A stretch of 64,000 nt of DNA. It comes from Anaerolineales bacterium. GTDB lineage: Bacteria > Chloroflexota > Anaerolineae > Anaerolineales > UBA11579. The DNA lies in the NCBI GenBank assembly GCA_019637755.1, contig JAHBVC010000001.1, forward strand, positions 958,480 through 1,022,479, given 5' to 3'. A program made the position numbers and the translations under genes. Positions 37,927 through 47,446 of this stretch are shown piece by piece; within the stretch, counting starts at the first letter, position 1; the number at the start of each line of letters is the position of its first letter. Under the pieces are notes generated by a model. The model did no database searches. It had not been told where the DNA came from and worked only from the letters and a program-made list of their open reading frames with translations.

Positions 37927-40491
37927 ATGATTCCTATATCGCTCAAGCTTTCAGGCTTTTTGTCTTACCGCGATGCGGTGGAAATTGATTTCACGCGCTT
38001 TAGTATTGCCGCCATTTCCGGCGCCAACGGCGCGGGCAAATCCAGCCTGCTGGATGGCCTTACCTATGCGCTGTTCGGTGAAGCGCGCAACCGCGGCGAA
38101 GCGCTGATCAATCTCAGCCCGGATGTGCAGGCCGCCGAGGTCGCCCTGACCTTTGAATACGAGAGCAACGTCTATCGCATCCAGCGCCTGCTGCCGCGCG
38201 ATAAGACCACGCAGCTCGAATTCCAGATCCGCAACGCGGACGGCAATTGGAAGCCGCTCACTGAGCGCAGCGTGCGTGAGACTGAAAAGCGCATTCGCGA
38301 AACGCTGCGCCTCGATTATGAAACCTTCGTCAATGCTTCGTTCTTCTTGCAAGACAAGGCAGATGAGTTCACCCAGCAGCGCCCTACGGAACGCAAAAAG
38401 ATCCTCGGTAATATCCTAGGGCTAGAAGTCTGGGAGCAGTACCGCCTGGTGGCTGCTGAGCGCCGCAAGCAGATCGAAGCGCACGTGGTGGAGTTACAAG
38501 GCCGCCTGCAGGAAGTGGCCAATGAGCTCGGCGAGGAAGCCGCCCGCAAAACGCACCTGCAAGACCTGGAAACCAGCCTGCAGGGGCTGGCTGAGCAGCG
38601 CGCCAAGCAAGAAGCCAGCGTGCAGCAAATGCGCATCCTGGCCGCCAATGTTGACACCCTGGCCAAGGCAGCAGCCAGCCAGCAGGCAAGCCTGCAGCGC
38701 GCCGAAACGCAGTTGGCCACCCTACGCCAGCGCCTGGAGCAGCGCAGTGGCGAGCACGCCCAAAATCAGGCGCTGCTGGCGCGTGCCGCCGAGATCGAGC
38801 AGGCCTTTGCGCAACTGGAAGCCCTGCGCAGTGAGCTGCGCAGTTGGGATGCGATTGCCGTCACTTTCAATGCCCAGGAAAAACAGCGTGCCACCCCGCT
38901 CACTACCATCGAAGCCGAGCGCGCCCGCTTGCAGACTGAACTGGCCGCGCTACAAGTGGAGCAGGCGCGCGTACAGAATGCCAGTGCCCAGCGCAGCGAA
39001 TACGAGAAGCAGCTCAGCACGCTGACGGCCCAGATCAAAACACTCAACCTCAAAGTAGCCCAATTACCTGAGCTGGAAGCTGAATTGAAGCACGAGCAGG
39101 CCGCGCAAACCAAAGCCGCCTCAGAAAACAAATTGCTGGCTGACCAGATGCAGGAGCTGAAAAAACGGCTGGATCTGATCGAAACCGCCCGCGGAGCCTT
39201 CTGCCCGACCTGTGGCCAGGCGCTCACCGAAGAACACCGCACCCAGGCGGCTGCCTCGCTCAAAAAAGAAGGCAAACAAATGGGTGATCTGTGGCGCAAG
39301 AACCGCGTGGCGCTTGAAGCTCAGGAAAAGACTATTGAAAAGAAGCTAGCCAGCCTGAGCGCCGCCCGCGAAGCCGATCAGGAAGTGCGTGAAAAGACGC
39401 GCCTTGAAGACCAGGCGCGTCTGACCCTGGCCGAGCTGATGAAGCTGGAAGCCGAGTGGGACGCCCGCGGCGCGGCGCGCATACAAGAGCTGCAGCGCCT
39501 GCTGGCCGAAGACAGCTTTGCCCCGGAGGCGCGCGCCCAACTGGCCACCATCGACGCGGAGCTCAAAGCCACCGGCTATGATCCGGCCGCGCACGATGCC
39601 GTGCGCAAGGCTGAAGCCGAGGTGCGCATCGCCGAAACTGAGCTGCGCACCCTGGAGGCCGCGCGAGGGGCCACCAAACCGGTGGAGCGCGAAATCAGCG
39701 AGCTGCAAGCCCAGATCGCCGAGCAGGAGCAAGAGGTAACCCGCCAGCAGGAAAGCGCCGCCAGCGCCGAGGCGGCGGTGCAAGCCGGCCGCCAGGGGCT
39801 GCCCGATCTGCAGGCGGCCGAGCGCGAGATGTTGGCCCTGCAGGAGCAGGAAAACCGCATGCGTATGGAACTGGGCCAGGCGCAACAACGCGTGGCCGTG
39901 CTGGACACGCTGCGCAAACGGCAGGATGAGCTGGAAGCCGAGCGCGAGCTGCACAGCCAGCAAGCCAGCCGCTTTGACCAACTGGAGCGCTCGTTCGGCA
40001 AAGACGGTGTGCCAGCCATGCTGATCGAACAGGCCCTGCCGCAAATCGAAGCCAAGGCCAACGAGATCCTCGAACGCCTGAGCAATGGCGAGATGAGCAT
40101 TTCGTTCATCACGCAGCAAGCCTACAAAGACCGCCGCCGCGAAGACAAGCGTGAAACGCTGGAGATCCAGATCCGCGACAGTGTGGGTATGCGCGAATAT
40201 GAGATGTTCTCGGGTGGCGAGGCCTTCCGCATCAACTTCGCCATCCGCCTGGCGCTCTCCGAGGTGTTGGCACAGCGCGCCGGGGCACGCTTGCAAACCC
40301 TGGTGATCGACGAAGGCTTTGCCAGCCAGGACGAAGGCGGCCGCCAACGCCTGGTCGAGGTCATCAACCTGGTCAAAGAAGATTTTGCCAAGATCCTGGT
40401 CATCACCCATGTCGAATCGCTCAAAGATGCCTTCCCCTCACGCATCGAAGTGGAGAAGGGGCCGCGCGGTTCACAGGTGAAGATCATATAA
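37927..40491 (+). CDS. sbcC: SbcC/Rad50-type SMC-like ATPase (orphan)
   Basis: An 854-residue DNA-repair ATPase. Walker A G-A-N-G-A-G-K-S-S is near residue 32; two long coiled coils flank a zinc-hook A-F-C-P-T-C-G-Q-A near residue 424; the signature S-G-G-E-A-F-R and Walker B L-V-I-D-E-G-F-A lie near residues 762 and 795. SbcC works with the SbcD nuclease, but no sbcD is adjacent and the short phosphoesterase at 53 kb is of another type. ATG 37927 follows TAAAAT by 9 nt without ribosome-binding site, so the leader is at most a few bases. Confidence 0.93.
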   Translation: MIPISLKLSGFLSYRDAVEIDFTRFSIAAISGANGAGKSSLLDGLTYALFGEARNRGEALINLSPDVQAAEVALTFEYESNVYRIQRLLPRDKTTQLEFQIRNADGNWKPLTERSVRETEKRIRETLRLDYETFVNASFFLQDKADEFTQQRPTERKKILGNILGLEVWEQYRLVAAERRKQIEAHVVELQGRLQEVANELGEEAARKTHLQDLETSLQGLAEQRAKQEASVQQMRILAANVDTLAKAAASQQASLQRAETQLATLRQRLEQRSGEHAQNQALLARAAEIEQAFAQLEALRSELRSWDAIAVTFNAQEKQRATPLTTIEAERARLQTELAALQVEQARVQNASAQRSEYEKQLSTLTAQIKTLNLKVAQLPELEAELKHEQAAQTKAASENKLLADQMQELKKRLDLIETARGAFCPTCGQALTEEHRTQAAASLKKEGKQMGDLWRKNRVALEAQEKTIEKKLASLSAAREADQEVREKTRLEDQARLTLAELMKLEAEWDARGAARIQELQRLLAEDSFAPEARAQLATIDAELKATGYDPAAHDAVRKAEAEVRIAETELRTLEAARGATKPVEREISELQAQIAEQEQEVTRQQESAASAEAAVQAGRQGLPDLQAAEREMLALQEQENRMRMELGQAQQRVAVLDTLRKRQDELEAERELHSQQASRFDQLERSFGKDGVPAMLIEQALPQIEAKANEILERLSNGEMSISFITQQAYKDRRREDKRETLEIQIRDSVGMREYEMFSGGEAFRINFAIRLALSEVLAQRAGARLQTLVIDEGFASQDEGGRQRLVEVINLVKEDFAKILVITHVESLKDAFPSRIEVEKGPRGSQVKII

Positions 40492-40608
40492 CTTCAGTCG
40501 CTTGGTTACTTAGTTCCCTGGTCCGCAATGATCAGCGGGCGACCAATTGACTAACCGACAAATCGACTTATTCTGTATACTCTTCAGGTTTATGAGGTGA
40601 TCTAGTAC

Positions 40609-41670
40609 ATGCTGGACAAAATCGCGGGTATCGAAGCCCGCTACGACGAAATTGAAAAAGAGCTGAGCGAAGCGGCCAGCAATTACCAGCGCGTTGCCGA
40701 GCTTTCCAAAGAACGCTCGGATTTGCAGCCACTGGTGGATAAGGCGCGCGCCTACCGTGCCGCGCTGCAGCGCCAGGCGGAGGCCAAGGAGCTGGCCTAC
40801 GGCAAAGATGCCGAGCTGGCCGAACTGGCCGAGTTGGAACTGGCCGAGCTGGACGAGCAGGTGCCCAAGTTGGAGCTGGAGCTCAAGAGCATGCTGCTGC
40901 CCAGCGATCCGCGCGACAAGCGCAACGTGATCGTTGAGATCCGCGCCGGTGCTGGCGGCGATGAAGCCGGCATCTTCGCGGCTGACTTGTATCGCATGTA
41001 CACACGCTTCGCCGAACGCCAGGGGTGGAAGCAGGAGCTGCTTAGCACCAACCCCACGGGCGTGGGTGGCTACAAAGAAGTCACCTTCATGCTGAAGGGG
41101 AAGGGCGCCTTTTCACGCCTTAAATTCGAATCCGGGGTGCACCGCGTGCAACGCGTGCCCGCTACTGAAGCGCAGGGGCGCATCCATACCAGCACCGCCA
41201 CGGTGGCCGTGCTGGCCGAGGTGGACGAAGTGGAGATCAAGATCCCGGAGACTGACATCAAGATGGATGTCTACCGCTCGCAGGGCGCCGGCGGCCAGAA
41301 CGTACAAAAGAACTCGACCGCCGTGCGCATCACCCACCTGCCCACGGGCATCGTGGTGCAATGCCAAGACGAGCGCTCGCAACTGCAAAACCGCTTGCGC
41401 GCTCTGGCGATCCTGCGCGCCCGCCTCTACGAGATCGAAGAAGAGAAGCGCCGCTCCGAGCAGGAGGCCGCCCGCCGTTCGCAAGTGGGCACGGGCGAAC
41501 GCTCCGAGAAGATCCGCACATACAACTACCCGCAATCACGCGTCAGCGATCATCGCGTCGGTTTTACCTCGCACAACCTGCCAGCCCTGATGGATGGTGA
41601 CTTGGATGAGCTCTTTGATGAGCTGGCCACCCAAGACGAAGCCGACCGTCTGGCCGCGGCGGGAATGTAA
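40609..41670 (+). CDS. prfA: peptide chain release factor 1
   Basis: Reads UAA and UAG and releases the finished protein. The stop-codon tripeptide region is R-V-P-A-T-E-A-Q-G-R-I-H-T-S (P-A-T type, RF1 and not RF2), and the catalytic G-G-Q is in G-A-G-G-Q-N-V near residue 229. The 353 residues match RF1; no frameshift site is seen, unlike RF2. AGGTGAT lies 7 nt before the ATG, and TATACT at 40576-40581 is a likely -10. The methyltransferase that modifies the GGQ Gln is the next gene. Confidence 0.97.
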   Translation: MLDKIAGIEARYDEIEKELSEAASNYQRVAELSKERSDLQPLVDKARAYRAALQRQAEAKELAYGKDAELAELAELELAELDEQVPKLELELKSMLLPSDPRDKRNVIVEIRAGAGGDEAGIFAADLYRMYTRFAERQGWKQELLSTNPTGVGGYKEVTFMLKGKGAFSRLKFESGVHRVQRVPATEAQGRIHTSTATVAVLAEVDEVEIKIPETDIKMDVYRSQGAGGQNVQKNSTAVRITHLPTGIVVQCQDERSQLQNRLRALAILRARLYEIEEEKRRSEQEAARRSQVGTGERSEKIRTYNYPQSRVSDHRVGFTSHNLPALMDGDLDELFDELATQDEADRLAAAGM

Positions 41671-41689
41671 GCGCCGGAGATCATCTACC

Positions 41690-41725
41690 GATGAACACCG
41701 ATGCCTGCCTTGATCCGTGTTCATC
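41690..41725 (+). repeat. 9-bp inverted repeat between prfA and prmC
   Basis: GATGAACAC at 41690-41698 and GTGTTCATC at 41717-41725, 18 nt apart, inside the 77-nt prfA-prmC gap. There is no T-run, so it is not a clear terminator. It could be an RNA hairpin that adjusts prmC or a protein site. Confidence 0.6.
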
Positions 41726-41747
41726 CCGCATAGCTGTGGGCTCTTGA

Positions 41748-42623
41748 ATGGCAATCAGCATCGCTGAAGCATTACACCAGTCCCTCACCGCCCTGGCCTC
41801 GGTCAGCGAGACCGCCCGGCTGGATGGCGAAGTGTGGCTGGCACGCGTGCTGGGCGCTGAGCGCAGTTGGCTGCTGGCCCACGGTGAACAGCCGCTCAGC
41901 GAGCGGCAAGCCAGTGATTGGGCCAGCGGCTTGCAGCGCCTGGCCGCCGGCGAACCTCTGCCCTATTTACTAGGCGAATGGGAATTTTACGGGCTGACCT
42001 TTCAGGTCAGCCCGGCGGTGTTAATTCCGCGCCCGGAGACCGAGCTATTGGTGGAAGAGGCGATTGGCTGGTTGCGTGGGCGTAAAGCCCAGGCCCAGCC
42101 CTATGCGCCGGCGCGCGCCGCCGATGTGGGCACCGGGTCGGGCATCATACCGATTGCCATCGCTGCCAACGTGGCGGATGTACATTTCCACGCCATCGAC
42201 CTCTCCGCCGAAGCGCTGGCCGTAGCGCAAAGCAACGTGGCTCGCCACGGCCTGAGCCAGCGCATCCGCTTGCAGCGTGGCGATCTGCTGGCGGCGCTGC
42301 ACACGCCGCTGGATCTGATCACCGCCAACTTGCCCTACATCCCCAGCCCACGCGTGCCCACGCTGGCGGTGGCTGCCTGGGAGCCGCAGATCGCGCTGGA
42401 TGGCGGCGCGGATGGGCTGGTGCTGATCCGCACGCTCTTGCAGCAAGCGCAGCAATGCTTACAGCCCGGCGGGCTACTGCTGGAAGAAATTGACCCTGAG
42501 CTGGAAGACGCATCGCTGCACCTCGCTCGGCAAACCTGGCCCAGCGCTCAGGTAGACGTGCTGCCTGATCTGGCCGGGCGGCCGCGGCTGCTGCGCGTGG
42601 CGTTGGCAGGGGAGCTAGCATGA
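41748..42623 (+). CDS. prmC: release factor glutamine methyltransferase
   Basis: Methylates the Gln of the GGQ motif in release factors, using SAM. The N-terminal helical domain leads to P-Y-L-L-G-E-W-E-F-Y-G near residue 75 and R-P-E-T-E near residue 97. The SAM site D-V-G-T-G-S-G is near residue 126, and the catalytic motif is N-L-P-Y near residue 195 (N-P-P-Y in the classical form; the Asn and Tyr are kept). The 291 residues match the family. No ribosome-binding site is clear; it follows prfA by 77 nt. Its stop overlaps the tsaC start (ATGA). Confidence 0.94.
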   Translation: MAISIAEALHQSLTALASVSETARLDGEVWLARVLGAERSWLLAHGEQPLSERQASDWASGLQRLAAGEPLPYLLGEWEFYGLTFQVSPAVLIPRPETELLVEEAIGWLRGRKAQAQPYAPARAADVGTGSGIIPIAIAANVADVHFHAIDLSAEALAVAQSNVARHGLSQRIRLQRGDLLAALHTPLDLITANLPYIPSPRVPTLAVAAWEPQIALDGGADGLVLIRTLLQQAQQCLQPGGLLLEEIDPELEDASLHLARQTWPSAQVDVLPDLAGRPRLLRVALAGELA

Positions 42624-43243
42624 ACACGATGCACATCGCCGCGGATGCCCGTGATGCCCAGGCGCAGGCGCTGGCCGTGCTGCAGCGCGGTGGCCTGGTG
42701 GCGCTGCCCACCGATACGGTGTATGGCGTGGCGGCGTTGATCAGCCAGCCCGAGGCCATCGAGCGCTTGTATGCGGTGAAAGGCCGCCAGCACACCAAAG
42801 CCATCGCCGTGTTGCTGGGCGCCGCCGAGCAACTGGATCGAGTGGCACAGCAGCCCAGCGCCGCGGCGCAGCGCTTGGCGGCGCGCTTCTGGCCGGGGGC
42901 ACTGACCCTGGTGGTGCCGCGCCGCCCGGAGCTGCCCGCAAATCTTTCGCCCAGTGCTACAGTGGGCGTGCGCGTGCCCGCCCATGCGCTTACCCAGCAA
43001 CTGCTGCTGGCCAGCGGGCCGCTGGCGGTCACCTCCGCCAACCGCTCTGGCGAGCCGGACGCGCTGGATGCCGCGGCCGTGCTGGCGCAGCTCGGCGGCG
43101 GGATCGAGCTGCTGCTGGATGGCGGCCGCACGCCGGGCGCAGTGCCCTCCACCGTGGTGGATACCACGCTGAGCCCGCCGCAGATCCTGCGGGCCGGGCC
43201 GATCAGTGCCGCGCAGATCCTGGCCGCCTTGCAGGCCGAGTGA
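42620..43243 (+). CDS. L-threonylcarbamoyladenylate synthase (TsaC/Sua5 family)
   Basis: First enzyme of tRNA t6A37 synthesis, joining threonine, bicarbonate and ATP. Of 207 residues it has the YrdC fold: [13 protein letters not shown] near residue 24, K-G-R-Q near residue 54 with K-A-I-A-V, and S-A-N-R-S-G near residue 140. The C-terminal Sua5 domain is absent. The ATG overlaps the prmC stop. tsaD, the last enzyme of the same pathway, lies 3 kb downstream behind uvrA. Confidence 0.93.
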   Translation: MNTMHIAADARDAQAQALAVLQRGGLVALPTDTVYGVAALISQPEAIERLYAVKGRQHTKAIAVLLGAAEQLDRVAQQPSAAAQRLAARFWPGALTLVVPRRPELPANLSPSATVGVRVPAHALTQQLLLASGPLAVTSANRSGEPDALDAAAVLAQLGGGIELLLDGGRTPGAVPSTVVDTTLSPPQILRAGPISAAQILAALQAE

Positions 43244-43334
43244 CACTTATCCGCACCTCATATTGATTTCATTTGGCGCTTATGCGCGCGCGGCATACTA
43301 CCGGCATAGCGAGAATCTCCTCCTCACTTACCGA

Positions 43335-43359
43335 ACCGCACCCGTACCGTGGGTGCGGT
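43335..43359 (+). terminator. terminator after the prfA-prmC-tsaC unit
   Basis: ACCGCACCC-GTACCGT-GGGTGCGGT, followed by TTGGGTTT; the T-run is interrupted by G, so the strength is moderate. The 43244-43442 gap also holds the uvrA promoter: TACAAT preceded by TG (extended -10) at about 43403-43408. Confidence 0.7.
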
Positions 43360-43442
43360 TTGGGTTTAAATCGGGTAAAAAGCACTCTAAAACATCTGTG
43401 CTACAATGCCGTGCGCATGTAGTCGAGAAGGAACCAACCCAA

Positions 43443-46325
43443 ATGGCAGAAAATGTAATCCGTGTTGTGGGGGCCAAGGAGCACAATCTTAAAAACGTTA
43501 GCGTAGACATCCCGCGCGATAAGTTTGTGGTCATCACTGGGCTGTCTGGCTCTGGCAAATCCTCATTGGCGTTCGACACGATCTTTGCCGAGGGGCAACG
43601 CCGCTACGTCGAGTCGCTCTCGGCGTATGCGCGCCAGTTCCTCGGGCAGATGGACAAGCCTGATGTTGAGTACATCGAAGGGCTCTCGCCGGCGGTCTCG
43701 ATCGACCAAAAGGGCAGCTCGCACAACCCGCGCTCTACCGTGGGCACGGTTACCGAGATCTACGATTATCTGCGCCTGCTGTTCGCCCGCGTGGGCACGC
43801 CGCATTGCCCACTGTGTGGGCGCGAAGTCACGCGCCAATCCGCTCAGGAAATTGTTGACGCCATCGAAAAGCTGCCCGAGGGCAGCCGCCTGCTGGTGCT
43901 GGCGCCGGTGGTGCGTGGCCGCAAGGGCACGCACGAGAACGTATTGGAAGAGATCGCCAAGGCAGGCTTTGTGCGCGCCCGCATCAACGGTGAGGTCTAC
44001 CAGCTCGATACAGACAAAGTGAAGCTGGATCGCTACAAGATGCATACCATCGAAGCGGTGGTAGACCGTCTGGTGCTGCACAAAGATACCAGCAAGGAAG
44101 AGGCCGCGGCGGCCCGCACACGCATGACCGATTCAGTGGAAACGGCGCTGCGTTTTGGCGAGGGTACGCTGATCGTGCAGAACCTGGCCGCAGACGCCGG
44201 CGAAGACCTGATGTTCTCCGAGAGCCTGACCTGCCCCGAGCATGGCAGCGTTCTGCCGGAGATCGAGCCGCGCACTTTCTCCTTCAACACGCCGCACGGC
44301 GCCTGCCCGGAGTGCCAGGGGCTGGGCACCAAGTTGGAGATCGATCCCAACCTGTTGATCACCAACAAAGAGCTCTCCTTCGCCGAAGGTGCGGTGAGCG
44401 CCTCGGAATGGGGCGGCCCGCGTGAAGAGGGCGGCTACTACTGGTCGACCCTGGAGGGTGCGGCGCGCGCCTACAAGATCAATCTGAATACGCCAGTGGA
44501 GAAACTCTCGCAGAAGCAGATCGACCTGATCTTGTATGGCACCCAGGGGCGCGAAGTAACGGTGAAATACAAGCAGCGCAGCAGCGGGCGCGATTACACC
44601 TTCAGCACCAAATTCGAGGGCATCATCCCCAACCTGGAGCGCCGTTTCCGCGAAACCAACTCCGAGTACATGCGCCAGCGCATTATGGAATTCATGAGCG
44701 ACCGGCCCTGCCCGGCCTGCCACGGCGCACGCCTGCGCCCGGAAGCGCTGGGGGTGACAGTACTGGGCGACAACATTCTGCAAGTGACCCAGCGCCCGGT
44801 GCTGGAAACACTGCAATGGGCGCGCAGCCTGGCCGCCAATACGCTTAACCAACGCCAAACCCTGATCGCCAAGCCGATCATCAAAGAGATCAACGAGCGC
44901 CTGGGCTTTATGGTGGATGTTGGCCTGGATTACCTGACGCTCGACCGTTCGGCCGGCACCCTCTCCGGCGGTGAAGCCCAGCGCATCCGCCTGGCGACGC
45001 AAATTGGCTCGCGGCTGATGGGCGTGCTGTATGTGCTGGATGAGCCTTCGATCGGGCTGCACGCCCGCGACAATGAGCGCCTGCTGCACACGCTGACCAA
45101 TATGCGCGACATCGGCAACACGGTGCTGGTGGTGGAGCACGACGAAGAAACCATCCGCCGGGCAGATTGGGTGATCGACATGGGGCCGGGGGCCGGCGAG
45201 AACGGCGGGGAGGTGATCGCCGCCGGGCCGATCAAGGATATTCTCGCCAGCAAGCAATCGCTCACCGGCGCGTACCTCTCCGGGCGCAAGGCGATCGAAG
45301 TGCCGGGGCAGCGCCGCAAGGGCAACGGAAAATCTCTGGTGGTGCGCGGTGCCCGCGAGAACAACCTGAAGAACCTGGATGTGGCTTTTCCGCTGGGCAC
45401 GCTGATTTGCATTACCGGCGTCTCAGGCTCGGGCAAAAGCAGCCTGATGAACGAGATCGTCTACAAGGCGCTAGCGCGCGAGTTGAACGGGGCGCACCTG
45501 ATGCCCGGCGCGCACGACAAGATCGAAGGCATCGAGCATCTCGATAAGATCATCAACATCGACCAATCGCCGATCGGGCGCACCCCGCGCTCCAACCCCG
45601 GCACCTATACCGGCCTGTTCAATCTGATCCGTGATCTGTTCGCCGAGCTGCCGGAAAGCAAAGCACGCGGCTACAAGCCTGGGCGCTTCTCGTTCAATGT
45701 GCGCGGCGGGCGCTGCGAGGCCTGCGAGGGCCAGGGCGAAGTGCGCATTGAGATGCAGTTTCTGCCGGATATTTACGTGCCCTGCGAAGTGTGCCACGGG
45801 GCGCGCTTCAACTCAGAAACGCTGCAAGTCAAGTTCAAGGATATGAGCATCGCCGATGTGCTCGGGCTCTCGATCGAGCGCGCCCAGGAGGAGTTCGCCG
45901 CCTTCCCAGGTATGGCCAGCAAATTGCAGACCCTGAAGGATGTTGGCCTGGGCTACATTCGCGTGGGCCAATCCGCCCCCACCCTCTCGGGTGGCGAGGC
46001 GCAGCGCGTCAAGCTGGCCAAGGAGCTCTCCAAACGTTCCACCGGGCAAACCATCTACGTGCTCGACGAGCCTTCAGTGGGCCTGCACACCGCCGATGTG
46101 CACAAGCTGATCGAGGTGCTGCAACGCCTGGTGGATAGCGGCAACACGGTGCTGATCATTGAGCACAATATGGATATCATCAAGGTGGCCGATCACCTGA
46201 TCGACCTGGGGCCAGAAGGTGGCTTGCGCGGCGGTGAGCTGCTGGCGCAGGGCACCCCCGAGCAGGTAGCCAAGATCAAGAGCAGTTACACCGGCCAGTT
46301 TCTGAAACCGTATCTCACTAAATAA
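43443..46325 (+). CDS. uvrA: excinuclease ABC subunit A
   Basis: Damage-recognition ATPase of nucleotide-excision repair; 960 residues, as usual. The first Walker [10 protein letters not shown] is near residue 31; signature L-S-G-G-E-A-Q-R-I near residue 503; a Zn site with C-P-E-C; the second Walker [10 protein letters not shown] near residue 660; Zn finger C-E-A-C ... C-E-V-C near residue 760; and a second [12 protein letters not shown] 43443 (AAGGA upstream) matches the family start [10 protein letters not shown]. uvrB and uvrC are not in the window. Confidence 0.98.
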   Translation: MAENVIRVVGAKEHNLKNVSVDIPRDKFVVITGLSGSGKSSLAFDTIFAEGQRRYVESLSAYARQFLGQMDKPDVEYIEGLSPAVSIDQKGSSHNPRSTVGTVTEIYDYLRLLFARVGTPHCPLCGREVTRQSAQEIVDAIEKLPEGSRLLVLAPVVRGRKGTHENVLEEIAKAGFVRARINGEVYQLDTDKVKLDRYKMHTIEAVVDRLVLHKDTSKEEAAAARTRMTDSVETALRFGEGTLIVQNLAADAGEDLMFSESLTCPEHGSVLPEIEPRTFSFNTPHGACPECQGLGTKLEIDPNLLITNKELSFAEGAVSASEWGGPREEGGYYWSTLEGAARAYKINLNTPVEKLSQKQIDLILYGTQGREVTVKYKQRSSGRDYTFSTKFEGIIPNLERRFRETNSEYMRQRIMEFMSDRPCPACHGARLRPEALGVTVLGDNILQVTQRPVLETLQWARSLAANTLNQRQTLIAKPIIKEINERLGFMVDVGLDYLTLDRSAGTLSGGEAQRIRLATQIGSRLMGVLYVLDEPSIGLHARDNERLLHTLTNMRDIGNTVLVVEHDEETIRRADWVIDMGPGAGENGGEVIAAGPIKDILASKQSLTGAYLSGRKAIEVPGQRRKGNGKSLVVRGARENNLKNLDVAFPLGTLICITGVSGSGKSSLMNEIVYKALARELNGAHLMPGAHDKIEGIEHLDKIINIDQSPIGRTPRSNPGTYTGLFNLIRDLFAELPESKARGYKPGRFSFNVRGGRCEACEGQGEVRIEMQFLPDIYVPCEVCHGARFNSETLQVKFKDMSIADVLGLSIERAQEEFAAFPGMASKLQTLKDVGLGYIRVGQSAPTLSGGEAQRVKLAKELSKRSTGQTIYVLDEPSVGLHTADVHKLIEVLQRLVDSGNTVLIIEHNMDIIKVADHLIDLGPEGGLRGGELLAQGTPEQVAKIKSSYTGQFLKPYLTK

Positions 46326-46380
46326 CCGGCAGGGCCTATCGGCTCGGCAAAGCGGGGCCGCATCGCATACAATACATGCG

Positions 46381-47445
46381 ATGTCTCCGCGCAAAAAACT
46401 AGGCCCCGCCCGCATTCTGGGCATCGAAACCTCCTGTGATGAAACCGCCGCGGCAGTGGTGGAGGATGGCCGTCTGGCGCTCTCCAACGTGGTGGCTTCG
46501 CAGGCCGAGATGCATGCCAAGTATGGCGGCGTCTTCCCCGAGATTGCTTCGCGCCAACACATCAAGGTGATCGACCGCGTACTGAGCGAAGCGCTGAGCC
46601 AGGCGCACCTGGAACTGGCGGATATTGACGCCATCGCCGTGACGCGCGGCCCGGGCTTGCCAGGCTCGCTGGTGGTGGGCCTCAACATGGCCAAGGGCCT
46701 GGCCCTCGGCAGCCGCAAACCCCTGTATGGCATCAATCACTTGGAGGGCCATTTGTACTCCGCCTGGGTGCATCTGCCCGCGGCGGCAGACGCCCCTGTG
46801 ACTGAGCTGGCCGCCCCGCCCGAGTTCCCCTTGGTGGCGCTGATCGTCTCCGGCGGGCACACCGAGTTGGTGCTGATGCAGGATCACCTGCGCTACCAAC
46901 GCCTGGGCAGCACGCTGGACGATGCCGCTGGTGAGGCGTTTGACAAGGTGGCGCGCCTGCTCGGCCTGGCCTACCCCGGCGGGCCGAGCATCCAAAAGGC
47001 GGCAGAGCAAGGCAACCCGGCCGCGTTCACATTGCCGCGCGCCTGGCTGCCCGGCACCTGGGATTTTTCATTCAGCGGGCTGAAGACGGCCGTGTTGCAC
47101 CAAATCCGCGCCCTGGATCCAGGCGAAGATCCGGCCAAGCTGCCCACCGCCGACCTGGCGGCCAGCTTTCAAGAGGCCGTGGTGGAGGTGCTGGTGGGCA
47201 AACTGCGCATGGCCTGTGAGACATTTGGCGCCCAGCATGTGTTGGTGGCTGGCGGCGTCTCAGCCAACCAGGCGCTGCGCCAGCGCCTGCAGCGCGAGCT
47301 GACCCTGCCAGTGCATCTGCCACGCCTGGCGCTGTGCACCGACAATGCCGCCATGATCGCCGCGGCGGGCTACTTCCGCCATGCGCTCAAGCGCCCGGCC
47401 GCCAGCGGGCTGGCGATGGATATTGACCCGGGCTGGGTGTTGTAG
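46381..47445 (+). CDS. tsaD: tRNA N6-adenosine threonylcarbamoyltransferase
   Basis: Moves threonylcarbamoyl onto A37 of ANN-reading tRNAs. Visible: G-I-E-T-S-C-D-E-T-A near residue 14; metal site H-L-E-G-H-L-Y near residue 121; S-G-G-H-T-E near residue 159; G-G-V-S-A-N near residue 286; and C-T-D-N-A-A near residue 320. The 354 residues match. The ATG follows TACAAT (46368-46373) by 7 nt without ribosome-binding site, so it is probably leaderless. otsA begins 1 nt after its stop. Confidence 0.96.
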   Translation: MSPRKKLGPARILGIETSCDETAAAVVEDGRLALSNVVASQAEMHAKYGGVFPEIASRQHIKVIDRVLSEALSQAHLELADIDAIAVTRGPGLPGSLVVGLNMAKGLALGSRKPLYGINHLEGHLYSAWVHLPAAADAPVTELAAPPEFPLVALIVSGGHTELVLMQDHLRYQRLGSTLDDAAGEAFDKVARLLGLAYPGGPSIQKAAEQGNPAAFTLPRAWLPGTWDFSFSGLKTAVLHQIRALDPGEDPAKLPTADLAASFQEAVVEVLVGKLRMACETFGAQHVLVAGGVSANQALRQRLQRELTLPVHLPRLALCTDNAAMIAAAGYFRHALKRPAASGLAMDIDPGWVL

Positions 47446-47446
47446 C

